Shown here: one piece after another, positions 16,591 to 25,339 of the stretch
Numbering within the stretch: the first letter of the stretch is position 1
Layout of the letters: each line of letters starts with the position of its first letter
Assembly: GCA_034521445.1 (NCBI GenBank)
Contig: JAXHMM010000003.1
Coordinates: 558,001-622,000 of the forward strand
DNA from: Balneolaceae bacterium
GTDB taxonomy: Bacteria; Bacteroidota; Rhodothermia; Balneolales; Balneolaceae
Length of the DNA: 64,000 bases
Direction of reading: 5' to 3'
Translations under genes and position numbers: made by a program
Notes under the pieces: model-generated
What the model was told of the DNA's origin: nothing
What the model saw: only the letters and a program-made list of their open reading frames with translations
The model's database searches: none

Positions 16591-18785
16591 ATGAGATCTT
16601 CCCGACCTCTGACGTCACGCGACGCGCAAGTCTCTGCAAAGCTGCACCTGTTCACACTTCCCCTGCTGGCGCTTCTGGCCTTGGCCTTTGCCGCCTGCAC
16701 CTCCGCCGACGGGCCGCTGGCGGCCGAAGAGGATGAAATCGCGGGGGTGGTCACCTCCACCGAAGGACCCGAGGCCGGGGTGTGGGTAATTGCCGAGACG
16801 GAAGACCTCCCCACCCGTTTCGCCCGGATTGTAGTCACCGATGAGCAGGGACGGTACCTGATACCCGACCTGCCGGATGCGGAATACCGGGTCTGGGTTC
16901 GGGGCTACGGGCTGGTCGACTCCCCGCAGTCCGAGGCATCCCCGGGAACCATGATGGACCTTCGGGCGGAGCTGGCGCCTGACGCACAGGCGGCCGCCCA
17001 GTACTACCCGGCCGGCTACTGGTATTCCATGATCAATGTGCCGGAACAGAGCGAATTTCCCGGCACGGGTCCGGACGGAAACGGCATTTCGCCCAACATG
17101 CAGACGCAGGCCGAATTCCTGCGCAACATCAAGACGGGCAACTGCACCATCTGCCACCAAATGGGCAACAAGGCGACGCGTGAGTTGCATCCCTCCATGC
17201 AGGATTACGAGAGTACCGAGGCGGCGTGGGAGCGGCGCCTGCAATCGGGCCAGGCGGGCGGTTATATGACGTACGGACTGCAGAACATGGGCAAGGAGGC
17301 CGCGCTGGAGATGTTCGCCGACTGGACCGACAGGGTGGAGGAGGGAGCCGTCCCGCCAGCGCCGCCGCGTCCGGAGGGCGTGGAGCGTAACGTGGTCATC
17401 ACCATGTGGGACTGGGCGGACCCGAAATCGTACCTGCACGATTTGGTGTCGACCGACCGCAGGGACCCCACCCTGAACGCCGACGGGAAGATCTACGGCG
17501 CGCTCGAAGCGAGTTCGGACTACCTCCCCGTGCTCGACCCGGCCGCCCACGACACGAGCCGGGTTCCCGTCACGGTGCGCGACCCCGACACGCGGCCGGC
17601 GTCCGGGCCCAACATGCCCGCCCCGTCGCCCTACTGGGGGGACGAGCCGCTGTGGGACAGCCGCGCCAATGTGCACAATCCCATGTTTGACGGGCAGGGT
17701 CGCGTCTGGATCACCGCTACGGTGCGTCCCCCGGCCAATCCCGACTTCTGCCGGGAAGGCTCGGATCATCCTTCGGCACAGCTGTTTCCCCTGGAGCGGG
17801 CCGGCCGCCATTTGGGCGTATACGATCCGGCGAGCGAGGAGTATACGCACCATCAGCACCTGCTTCAGCACGCACCACCTGATGTTTGCCGAGGACGAGG
17901 AGAACACCTTGTGGACCAGCGGCGGCGGATCGGTGATCGGCTGGCTGAACACCGAAGAGTACGACCGGACCGGCGACGAGGAGGCCTCCCAGGGATGGAC
18001 GGCCTTCATCCTCGACACGAACGGCAACGGCGAGCGGGACGACTACGTGGAGCCTGGCGAGCCGGTCGACCCGGAGCGGGACAAGAGGATCAGCGGAGGG
18101 TACTACGCCGTGGCCCCGGCCCCGGACGGCACCGTATGGGGATCGGACCTGGGTTACCCGGGCGGCATCTTCCGTCTGGATCCCCGGTGACAATCCGCCG
18201 GAGACCGCCCTGACGGAGTACTACGAGCTGCCCCTGGACGAAGACGGGGAGCCGGTCGAGGGATTCACCCCACGCGGCATGGACATCGACCGCAACGGCG
18301 TTGCCTGGGTGGCCCTGGCCAGCGGACATATGGCCCGGTTCGACCGCAGCCAGTGCGAAGGTCCCCTGAACGGTCCCGAAGCCACCGGCCAGCACTGCCC
18401 GGAAGGCTGGACGTTCTACACCGAACCGATGCCTCAGATGCAGAACGTGGAATATTCGGGAAGCGCCGAGGCCAGCTACTACACCTGGGTCGACCAGTTC
18501 AACACGCTCGGCCTGGGCGAAAACACCCCGATCAACACCGGCAACGCCTCAGGGGGTTTGTTGGCGTGGGACGACGGGGAGTGGGTGGTGCTCCGGGTGC
18601 CCTACCCGCTGGGTTTCTATACGAAGTGGATGGACGGCCGGATCGACGACCCGGATGCGGGCTGGAGAGGCCGCGGCGTCTGGGCAACGGTAAGCACCCG
18701 GGCCCCCTTCCACATGGAGGGCGGCAAGGGGACCACGAGCAAGGTGTACAAGTTCCAGATCAGGCCCAATCCGCTGGCGAGGTAA
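16591..18785 (+). pseudogene. Secreted cytochrome-c-like protein with carboxypeptidase-regulatory-like domain, two frameshifts
   Basis: Three successive frames read as one protein of about 730 residues. Frame 1 starts MRSSRPLTSR, with a signal/lipoprotein-like hydrophobic segment ending FAACTS. An Ig-like carboxypeptidase-regulatory domain follows (~48-115: DEQGRYLIPDLPDAEYRVWV), and then a CTICH haem motif at residues 185-189. Around 17847-17860 the reading must shift by one base to continue as CFSTHHLMFAEDEENTLWTS. At about 18182-18185, in a run of four Cs, it shifts again to continue as DPGDNPPETALTEYYELPLD. A propeller-like C-terminal part (RGMDIDRNGVAWVALASGH) ends at 18785. Either a decaying gene or sequencing indels. 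Confidence 0.8.
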
Positions 18786-18789
18786 TTTT

Positions 18790-19005
18790 ATGGCCCTATC
18801 GATACGCCTGCCCGAAGATCTGGAAAAACGCCTTGATGAATTGGCCAAACTAACCGGCCGAACAAAATCCTACTACGTGCGGGAGGCATTGGAGGAAAAG
18901 CTCGATGAGTGGGAGGATCGCTATGTTACCGAATACCGGCTTGAGAACCCGGAGGGGCCGCGTTGGAGCCTGGAGCAGTTGGAGGAGGAGGTAGATCAGA
19001 AGTAA
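18790..19005 (+). CDS. RelB-like ribbon-helix-helix antitoxin
   Basis: 71 residues: SIRLPEDLEKRLDELAKLTG and RTKSYYVREALEEKL form a RHH domain, followed by an acidic helix (WSLEQLEEEVDQK) that would bind a RelE/ParE toxin. It begins 4 bp after the end of the frameshifted gene. The toxin gene downstream is only a remnant, so this is an antitoxin without a working partner here. Confidence 0.75.
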   Translation: MALSIRLPEDLEKRLDELAKLTGRTKSYYVREALEEKLDEWEDRYVTEYRLENPEGPRWSLEQLEEEVDQK

Positions 19006-19015
19006 GGGCAGTCAC

Positions 19016-19087
19016 ATGTGGACGGTTGAATTTGACGATAGGGCAAGCAAGGAGCTGCTAAAGCTGGATCCGTCTCTCTCTGCGTGA
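19016..19087 (+). pseudogene. RelE/ParE toxin remnant
   Basis: A 23-codon frame, MWTVEFDDRASKELLKLDPS and a stop shortly after, matches the N-terminus of RelE toxins. Another frame overlapping the stop reads SLREWLTA, resembling the next conserved helix. A small deletion and frameshift therefore destroyed the toxin. It starts 11 bp after the antitoxin stop. Confidence 0.65.
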
Positions 19088-19099
19088 ATGGCTGACTGC

Positions 19100-19468
19100 T
19101 CACCGCGTGATGGTCCATCCCAGCCATGCCGCTGTGAATCCGGCCAGCAGGCTCGCTGCCGTGTATAGCAACAGCGTCGGTACCTGTCCCTGTTCAGCCA
19201 GCAGGACCCCTTCCATGGAAAAGGTGGCGAAGGTCGTAAACCCTCCGCAAAAGCCGGTGGCCAGAAGCATTCGGAGTTCGTGGCCGATGATATGCCGCTG
19301 TCCCAGCCCGAACAATAACCCAATAAGGAAACTGCCCGCGATATTGACCGCGAAGGTGCCCAGAGGAAAGGCGTAGGCGGGGAACAGCTGCTGGATTCGG
19401 AGTGAGAGAAGGTAACGAAGGTAACTGCCGGCAAAACCGCCCAGTCCCACCAAGAGAAATGCTTTCAT
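19100..19468 (-). CDS. crcB: CrcB fluoride channel
   Basis: 122 residues from the ATG at 19468, with four membrane helices. Family signatures are GGFAGSYLRYLL, FAVNIAGSFLIGLLFG and GFCGGFTTFATFSMEG (the FTTFSTF-type fluoride track). CrcB/Fluc dimers passively export fluoride. The start was chosen because AGGAGT lies 7 bases upstream. A fluoride riboswitch sits in the leader, fully consistent with the function. Confidence 0.95.
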   Translation of the reverse strand: MKAFLLVGLGGFAGSYLRYLLSLRIQQLFPAYAFPLGTFAVNIAGSFLIGLLFGLGQRHIIGHELRMLLATGFCGGFTTFATFSMEGVLLAEQGQVPTLLLYTAASLLAGFTAAWLGWTITR

Positions 19469-19473
19469 AAGAG

Positions 19474-19516
19474 TGACTCCTGTCAATTGATGTTTGACTG
19501 TGAATTGCAGGAGTCA
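19474..19516 (-). promoter_or_regulatory. Expression platform: Shine-Dalgarno / anti-Shine-Dalgarno hairpin of crcB
   Basis: On the minus strand TGACTCCTG (19508-19516, the 3' strand of the aptamer) is perfectly complementary over 9 bases to CAGGAGTCA (19474-19482), which contains the crcB ribosome-binding site. The same ACTCC is also needed for riboswitch stem P1, so the two structures exclude each other. Confidence 0.75.
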
Positions 19517-19563
19517 TCAGCGCCGGCGGAAGCCGGGGCGGTTGAGGGCGAACTCCATCGCCG
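19508..19563 (-). promoter_or_regulatory. Fluoride riboswitch (crcB motif)
   Basis: The minus strand reads CGGCGATGGAGTTCGCC, then AACCGCC..., then GCTGATGACTCCTGC, the conserved crcB-motif layout. Stem P1 is GGAGT with ACTCC. The pseudoknot is GGCGA with TCGCC. P2 is the GC-rich hairpin in between. It lies 40 bases upstream of the crcB start codon. Confidence 0.9.
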
Positions 19564-19745
19564 ATTCAATAATATAATTTTTCCTGCCTGTATACAATTC
19601 TGAGAGTTTTTTTGTTTACGGTATCAAGAAGGGAGAAGGCACTGCGTCTTCTCCATTTTTCACGGAGTGGAAGCAATATTTGTAAAGGAAGTGTAGGTAC
19701 GGAGATCGCCTTTCGCTTCTCCCTGCCGAGTGGGATATTGGGGCC

Positions 19746-20789
19746 ATGAGACCTCGAGACACCTCCCAGACCCGCACCCTTCCCTTCGGCTCCGACGAGG
19801 CCTTGCGCCGCCGGTTCATGCTTATTGACGACCCGGTGTCGGGGAATCTGCGATGGGGACTCCTGCTGGAGGAGCTGGACAAGCTGGCCGAGGATGTAGC
19901 CCTGGCGTACGCGCGCCGTACCCGGGAAGATGCGGCGGTGGTGACGGCGGCCATCGACGACATCATGCTGCGTACGCCGGCCGACATCGGGAGGGACCTT
20001 CACCTGCGGGCCCGCATCAACTATGTGGGCACTTCCTCCATGGAGGTGGGCATACGCGTGGACCAGGAGGGGGAAGAAGGACGCTCCCTGGCTTCCTGCT
20101 ACTTTACCATGGTGGCGCGATCCGGCCGCGGCCGCGAAGCCGGGAGCCTGGCGGTGGAGCCGCTATCCTATGAGTCGGACCTGGAGATGAAGCGCCGCGA
20201 CAACGCGGTGTGGCGACGCAAGGCTTACCGCCGCCGCATGGAGGAGATGGAGGAGCCGCCCGACCGGGATGAGTACAACCACCTCAGAGAGGTACACCAG
20301 GCGCAGGAGCGCGACGATTTTGACGGGCTGCTAGCCTCCGACCTGGTGCGGAGCAACTGGGAACGCATGTACCCCGAACAGGAGAACGTGCCCGAAAAGA
20401 TCTTCGGCGGCTACGTCATCCGCCGCGCCTTTGAGCTGGCCATGATGCACGCCGAGGAGATTGCCCCCGACCGGCCGGTCTTCGTACGGGTGAACCGCAT
20501 CAACTTTCTGCAGCCCGTGCACATAGGTGACAAGCTGGATTTTACCAGCCGCATCGTCTATACCGGGGAGACTTCCATCAGCATGGAAATTGACATCGAG
20601 CGCATCAGCAAGAACCAGGTGACCCGTGCCCTGTCGAATACCTGCGAATTCACCTTCGTGAATGTGGACCGGCAAATGCGTCCCCGTCCCGTCCCCAGGG
20701 TATATCCCACCACCTACGACGAAGACCGCCGCTACCTTAAGGCGCGGCGGCAGCACAGGCGCCGGAAAAAGAGTTCCGACTCCCCCTGA
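19746..20789 (+). CDS. Acyl-CoA thioesterase with two hotdog domains (ACOT9-like)
   Basis: 347 residues. Two hotdog folds are visible: the first ~45-135 (NLRWGLLLEELDKLAEDVAL, RARINYVGTSSMEVGIRV) and the second ~225-325 (PEKIFGGYVIRRAFELAMMH, PVHIGDKLDFTSRIVYTGET). This double arrangement is that of ACOT9/10-like thioesterases, which hydrolyse acyl-CoAs to free acid and CoA. The ends are basic (ARRQHRRRKKSS). It stands alone downstream of, and divergent from, crcB; its promoter would lie between 19564 and 19745. Confidence 0.82.
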   Translation: MRPRDTSQTRTLPFGSDEALRRRFMLIDDPVSGNLRWGLLLEELDKLAEDVALAYARRTREDAAVVTAAIDDIMLRTPADIGRDLHLRARINYVGTSSMEVGIRVDQEGEEGRSLASCYFTMVARSGRGREAGSLAVEPLSYESDLEMKRRDNAVWRRKAYRRRMEEMEEPPDRDEYNHLREVHQAQERDDFDGLLASDLVRSNWERMYPEQENVPEKIFGGYVIRRAFELAMMHAEEIAPDRPVFVRVNRINFLQPVHIGDKLDFTSRIVYTGETSISMEIDIERISKNQVTRALSNTCEFTFVNVDRQMRPRPVPRVYPTTYDEDRRYLKARRQHRRRKKSSDSP

Positions 20790-21102
20790 AAAGAGGTAAA
20801 TTCCCTGTTTTCAACGGTCACGAAAACGGGATGAGGTCACGAAAACGGGATGAACCAGACAGGCGATCGCTGGTGATTGAAATTATTGGACAAATTGTCA
20901 ATGCGATTTACAATTTGTCCAATTTCGGGTTAGGGGTAATGGGATTGAGATCAGGGGCAACAAACCCGAGGGAGGGAGAACACATCCTGCCGGGAGGGTT
21001 TGCGCTTTTAAGTCATACTACTATATTAGGCATTGAAATTCCGGGCCCGGATGGGACATGCATCATACCGGCGTCCTCGAACGTAATCACGCGCGACGGC
21101 TT
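20790..21102. other. Intergenic region with long inverted repeat
   Basis: About 310 bp. It contains a short tandem duplication (acgaaaacgggatga twice near 20820-20850) and the 14-bp inverted repeat at 20885-20923. An open frame across it has no family resemblance. It is presumably the promoter region of the ABC exporter operon. Confidence 0.5.
20885..20923. promoter_or_regulatory. Perfect 14-bp inverted repeat, 11-nt spacer
   Basis: ATTGGACAAATTGT and ACAATTTGTCCAAT flank caatgcgattt. It is AT-rich with no T-tract after it, so it is not a standard terminator. A large operator or a remnant of a mobile element end are possible readings. It is 180 bp before the DUF5687 gene. Confidence 0.5.
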
Positions 21103-22590
21103 ATGATTTTCCAGCTTTTTAAATTGGAAGTGCTCAAAAGCGTACGGTCGGTATCACTCTCCCGGAACGTGATCGGGGGCATCTTCCTGGCGATCATCGG
21201 CTTTTTCTTTCTGATCAATCTGCTCTTTCTGGCTTTTTTCCTGGACGAAATCCTGGTGGAAAGCCTGGGTGCCGAGCAGCCCGCGGTCTTCCTGAACGGC
21301 CTGCTTTTCTACTACTTTGTCTTTGAGCTGATGGTCCGTTTCTTCATGCAGAAGATGCCTGTGATGGAGCTGGAGCACTACCTGCACCTGCCCGTACGGC
21401 GCAGTACTCTCATTCACTACCTGCTGGGGCGCTCCAAGCTGACGCCGCTTACCATGCTGGTGCCCCTGATTTTCGCTCCCTTTGCCTTTACGGAGGTGGC
21501 CTCCACCTGGGGCGCGGCGGGTGCGTGGAGCTGGCTGCTCTGCCTCTGGGCGGTCAGCCTGCTGATTCACTGGTTCATGCTCTGGTACAAGCAGCGGCTG
21601 GGAAGCAGTCTCCCGGGCATCATCGCGCTGGTGCTGCTGCCCGTACTGACACTGGGCGCGCAATACTATGGTCTTTTCAATGCGGGGCAGTGGGCGGCCC
21701 CTTTCTGGAACGCTGCCCTGGAGGGCTGGCTGCCGGTTGCTGTAACGGCCGCAGCCGGACTTGCGGCCTACGTCTTCGCCTGGCGCTACTACCGCCGCCA
21801 CGCCTACACCGAGGAGCTGGGCGACCGTCGCGGGGGCACCTACGTGAACCGGTCCATCGATTTCTTCTCGCGCTTCGGCCGCATGGGCGAGATGGCCGAC
21901 CTGGAGTGGAAGCTCATCCTGCGCCACAAGAAGAGCCGAATCTACCTGCTCATTACAGGACTCTTCCTGCTCTACGGACTCATATTCTACGGTGAGCCGG
22001 CCTACCAGTCGGAGACCGGCGTCTCGTGGATGTACATCTTCCTGGGGGTCTTCATCACCGGCATTTTCATCATGCAGTACGGGCAGCTTTTCCTGAGCTG
22101 GAACTCCAGCACCTTCGACTTTTACATGACACGGCGCGGGGGACTGGACGACCTGGTCCGCGGCAAGTACCTGCTTTTTTACGTGATCACCGTGCTCTGC
22201 TACCTGCTCTCCATCCCCTACGTCTACTTCGGATGGGACGTACTGCTGGTGCACACGGCGGCCTTCTTTTTCAACATGGGCGTGACCATCCACCTCATCG
22301 TCTGGATTTCCCTTTGGAAGCCCAAGCCGATGGATCTAAGCAAGGGCGCCATGTTCAACTACGAGGGCATAGGGGCGGCGCAGTTTGTCATGATTATTCC
22401 CATGATCGCCGTACCCTACGCGGTGTTCATTCCCTTTTCGCTGCTGGCCGGCGATTACATCGGCCTGACTGCACTGGGCGTCACCGGCCTGGCCGGGCTG
22501 CTCTTTTCCGACAAGCTGACCGAAGTCTGCGTGCGCAGGCTGACGACCCAGCGCCACGAAATTTCATCCTCATTCAGACAGGAAATCTGA
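21103..22590 (+). CDS. ABC-2 type exporter membrane subunit (DUF5687 family)
   Basis: 495 residues from the ATG at 21103 (MIFQLFKLEVLKSVRSVSLS). About ten or more hydrophobic segments occur, with the soluble stretch DLEWKLILRHKKSRIYLLIT in the middle, as in the DUF5687 proteins of Bacteroidota. The partner ATPase follows with a one-base overlap of stop and start (TGATG), so the two form an exporter. The substrate is unknown. I prefer the internal ATG because the longer frame begins with a charged segment unlike the family. Confidence 0.85.
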   Translation: MIFQLFKLEVLKSVRSVSLSRNVIGGIFLAIIGFFFLINLLFLAFFLDEILVESLGAEQPAVFLNGLLFYYFVFELMVRFFMQKMPVMELEHYLHLPVRRSTLIHYLLGRSKLTPLTMLVPLIFAPFAFTEVASTWGAAGAWSWLLCLWAVSLLIHWFMLWYKQRLGSSLPGIIALVLLPVLTLGAQYYGLFNAGQWAAPFWNAALEGWLPVAVTAAAGLAAYVFAWRYYRRHAYTEELGDRRGGTYVNRSIDFFSRFGRMGEMADLEWKLILRHKKSRIYLLITGLFLLYGLIFYGEPAYQSETGVSWMYIFLGVFITGIFIMQYGQLFLSWNSSTFDFYMTRRGGLDDLVRGKYLLFYVITVLCYLLSIPYVYFGWDVLLVHTAAFFFNMGVTIHLIVWISLWKPKPMDLSKGAMFNYEGIGAAQFVMIIPMIAVPYAVFIPFSLLAGDYIGLTALGVTGLAGLLFSDKLTEVCVRRLTTQRHEISSSFRQEI

Positions 22591-23288
22591 TGATCGACAT
22601 CGAATCTCTTACCAAAACCTACGGGGGCGAGACGGTTCTCGACATCCCCGAGCTGCACATTCCCAGGGCCGAGTGCTTCGGACTGGTGGGCAACAACGGG
22701 GCGGGGAAGACCACCCTCTTCCGCATCCTGCTCGACCTGGTGCGTCCCAGCGGGGGACGCGTGCTCCTGGAGGGCACCGACGTGAGCACCGACGAGGAGT
22801 GGAAAGGACGGGTGGGCTCCTACCTCGACGAGCACATGCTGCTGGGCTACCTGACGCCCGACGAGTATTTTGAGACTCTTCGCAAGATCTACGGACTGGC
22901 CGAGGAGGACCTTCAGGTGCACCTGGAGGATTTCGACGACCTCTTCCACGGGGAGATCCGCGACAAGAAGAAGTACATCCGCGACCTCTCCAAAGGCAAT
23001 ATCAAGAAGGTGGGCATCGCCGCGGCCTTCCTGGGCAATCCCGAGGTGGTGGTGCTGGACGAGCCTTTCGAAAACCTGGACCCCAGCTCACAGATCAAGC
23101 TCAAGAAGCTTATCAACCGCAAGAGGGAAGAGACGCGCACCACCTTTCTGATCTCCAGCCACGACCTCACCCACGTCACCGACATCTGCGACCGCATCGT
23201 GCTGCTGGAGAAGGGCACCGTCATCCGTGACATGAAAGAGGACAAGGAGGCCATGTCGCAGGCCCTGGCCGATTACTTCGAGGGCTGA
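22590..23288 (+). CDS. ABC transporter ATP-binding protein
   Basis: 232 residues. Walker A is GNNGAGKTTLFRIL (~33-46), the signature region is LSKGNIKKVGIAAAFLG (a variant LSKGN in place of LSGGQ), Walker B is VVVLDEPF and the switch is SSHDLTH. It is a short single-domain ATPase of the exporter type. It overlaps the DUF5687 membrane gene by one base and must energise it. Confidence 0.92.
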   Translation: MIDIESLTKTYGGETVLDIPELHIPRAECFGLVGNNGAGKTTLFRILLDLVRPSGGRVLLEGTDVSTDEEWKGRVGSYLDEHMLLGYLTPDEYFETLRKIYGLAEEDLQVHLEDFDDLFHGEIRDKKKYIRDLSKGNIKKVGIAAAFLGNPEVVVLDEPFENLDPSSQIKLKKLINRKREETRTTFLISSHDLTHVTDICDRIVLLEKGTVIRDMKEDKEAMSQALADYFEG

Positions 23289-23393
23289 GGGCGGGACAGC
23301 GGGTTAGGCAAGCAAACGCGCCGAGGAGGTAAGAAGGGCCTGCCACGGCGCGTCTAGGAAAACGCCGCGTTTATTAACGCATAGCCTTCGTCC

Positions 23394-24782
23394 ATGCCGG
23401 GACCCGATAACAGTCGAAACGGATTTTATTTGAGTCGCAAGATGGTGGCGCTGGTCGTGCTGTTTATCGGGCTGGCAAGCGGACTGGTGGTGCTTACCAA
23501 CTTTTCTATCAACCTGATATCGGCCTCCGGTTCCTACCGGGTCCTGCTGGGCGACTGGTCTGAGAGGCACGAACGCGGGGACGTGGCACTGGAGCGGTAT
23601 TTTGCGACAGGTCGTGAAAGTCACCTGGAGGAATTCCGCCGTATCCGTGCCGGGGAGCAACCCATCGAGGGACTCATAAACGAGCTTTTCCGGGATCGGC
23701 CTGACCCGCAGAAGGTCTATCGGGGTTTTCCCTCGGGGGAGGTCTATCCCGGCGAGCTGTCCACCCTGCTCTTTGCCTTCCGGCATTTCGGGAATACGGA
23801 TCCCGTGGTGGAGCTGGAGAACACCTGGGAGGAGCTGATGCGCATCGACCGCCAGAAAGATGAATTGGCCGGGCGGGTGCAAAGCGGGGAAAACCGTCCC
23901 GGCGAAAGCGTTGATCTGCAACCCTATGCGGGGGAGCTCGATTCCCTCAATCGCCGGGCGAACCGCCATGAGGATCTACTGGAGGCTGAGCTGGCCGGTA
24001 TCTCCCGGCTGCTGAAGCAGTACGCGCTCTGGTTCAGCGTCATCACCGGCATTCTTCTGGTGCTGATCGGGGTGGTGGTCTCCGTGCGCATCTCCAAGAG
24101 CATCGCGAAGTGGGAGCAGGCCATGGAGAGCCTGAAAGAGTCGCTGCGCGAGAAGAAGGTGCTGCTTTCCGAAATTCATCACCGCGTCAAAAACAACCTG
24201 GCGGTGATTTCCGGCTTGCTGGAGCTGGAGAGCATGATGGGCCGCGAGCCGGAAAACGCCCTGCAGGAAAGCCGTGACCGCATCCGTTCCATGGCCCTGA
24301 TACACGAGCAGCTTTACAGCGCGGAATCGTTCTCCAGCATTGACCTGGGGCGGTACGCCCGGGAGCTGATGGAATACATGGAGGAGTCCCACCTGCGAAA
24401 CGGCCGTTCGAAGATACGCCTGCAAGGCGAGATTGAAGAGGTGAAGGTGAATATCAACCAGGCTATTCCAACCGGACTCATCCTGAATGAATTGCTTGCA
24501 AACGCCATTGAGCACGGCTACGACATGGGGGAGGAGGGACGAGTCCTCATCCGTCTCGGACAGAACGGAGGAGAGGTGCACCTCAGCGTGGAAGACGACG
24601 GGAAGGGCGTGGAAGGCGATTTCCAGCTCGAAGACGCCGACTCGGCGGGCTTTACCATCATTCGCGAGCTGGTCCGCCAGCTGGAGGGAGAAGCCGTAAC
24701 CGGCGATCGGGACGGCTTTTATTTTCAGCTGCGCTACCGGAAAAACGACAGCCGGGGCCCGGCCGCCTCGGTGTTACCATAA
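23394..24782 (+). CDS. Sensor histidine kinase (HisKA_2 type), module copy 2
   Basis: 462 residues. TM1 is at ~15-40 (VLFIGLASGLVVLTNFSINL), the helical sensor region at ~40-205 and TM2 at ~212-235. The kinase core follows directly: EIHHRVKNNLAVISGLLELE with the His pair at 262-263, N-box LLANAIEHGYD, G-box EDDGKGVEGDF and GFTIIREL. It aligns with the kinase at 8062 over the whole sensor and kinase parts but lacks the ~100-residue PAS-like segment and the acidic tail. No response regulator is adjacent. The 4-TM partner starts 36 bp downstream. Confidence 0.9.
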   Translation: MPGPDNSRNGFYLSRKMVALVVLFIGLASGLVVLTNFSINLISASGSYRVLLGDWSERHERGDVALERYFATGRESHLEEFRRIRAGEQPIEGLINELFRDRPDPQKVYRGFPSGEVYPGELSTLLFAFRHFGNTDPVVELENTWEELMRIDRQKDELAGRVQSGENRPGESVDLQPYAGELDSLNRRANRHEDLLEAELAGISRLLKQYALWFSVITGILLVLIGVVVSVRISKSIAKWEQAMESLKESLREKKVLLSEIHHRVKNNLAVISGLLELESMMGREPENALQESRDRIRSMALIHEQLYSAESFSSIDLGRYARELMEYMEESHLRNGRSKIRLQGEIEEVKVNINQAIPTGLILNELLANAIEHGYDMGEEGRVLIRLGQNGGEVHLSVEDDGKGVEGDFQLEDADSAGFTIIRELVRQLEGEAVTGDRDGFYFQLRYRKNDSRGPAASVLP

Positions 24783-24818
24783 AACCCAGGGAGCGGATTT
24801 AAAACCATACCAAGAAAC

Positions 24819-25325
24819 ATGACAAAGAACAGGCGCATGCGGAGCGGAAGACTTCTCTATACAGGCGTGAGCGGGCTGCTGGCCAGCCTGGTCATGTTTT
24901 TCTTTATCTACCTGGCCATCAACCTGGCCGGCATCGCGCCGTTCAATATCCCTCCCTCCGCCGCCTTTCTCTATAACATCGGCGTGGAGGACAGGATTTA
25001 CAGCCTGCTGCTTCACTTCTGCTACGGGACGCTCTGGTCGTATGTGCTGGTTTATACCTTCGAAGAGGATGTGAGCATTCGCAAAGCGCTGGTGCTTTCT
25101 GTGGTCCTCTGGTTTTTCATGATGGTGGTTTACAGCCCACTCATTGGCTGGGGCATCTTCGGTTTCGGCTATGCCCATATGCTGGCGCCGGATCATCCCC
25201 TCTACCTGGCGCCGGGCCCCGCATACCCGGTAAGTACCCTGGCGCTTCATCTCTTGTACGGACTGGTGCTGGGCTACCTCAACGCCCGGAAGTTTTCCGG
25301 GGAAGAGGAGGCCGGAGAGCTATAG
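24819..25325 (+). CDS. Small 4-TM membrane protein, partner of histidine kinase 2
   Basis: 168 residues, four membrane segments. It shares long near-identical stretches with 9933-10424, for example APFN-(I/V)-PPSAAFLYNIGVE-type and FMMVVYSPLIGWGIFGFGYA. The charged loop VYTFEEDVSI matches the copy-1 loop. The N-terminus is basic (MTKNRRMRSGR), fixing it cytosolic. Unknown family; see the module finding. Confidence 0.85.
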   Translation: MTKNRRMRSGRLLYTGVSGLLASLVMFFFIYLAINLAGIAPFNIPPSAAFLYNIGVEDRIYSLLLHFCYGTLWSYVLVYTFEEDVSIRKALVLSVVLWFFMMVVYSPLIGWGIFGFGYAHMLAPDHPLYLAPGPAYPVSTLALHLLYGLVLGYLNARKFSGEEEAGEL

Positions 25326-25339
25326 GGACAGTCCGCCGG

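Noticed and set aside
20831-21106. 91-codon frame across the inverted repeat
   Set aside because: It runs through the 14-bp inverted repeat, has no family resemblance and overlaps the real start of the DUF5687 gene.
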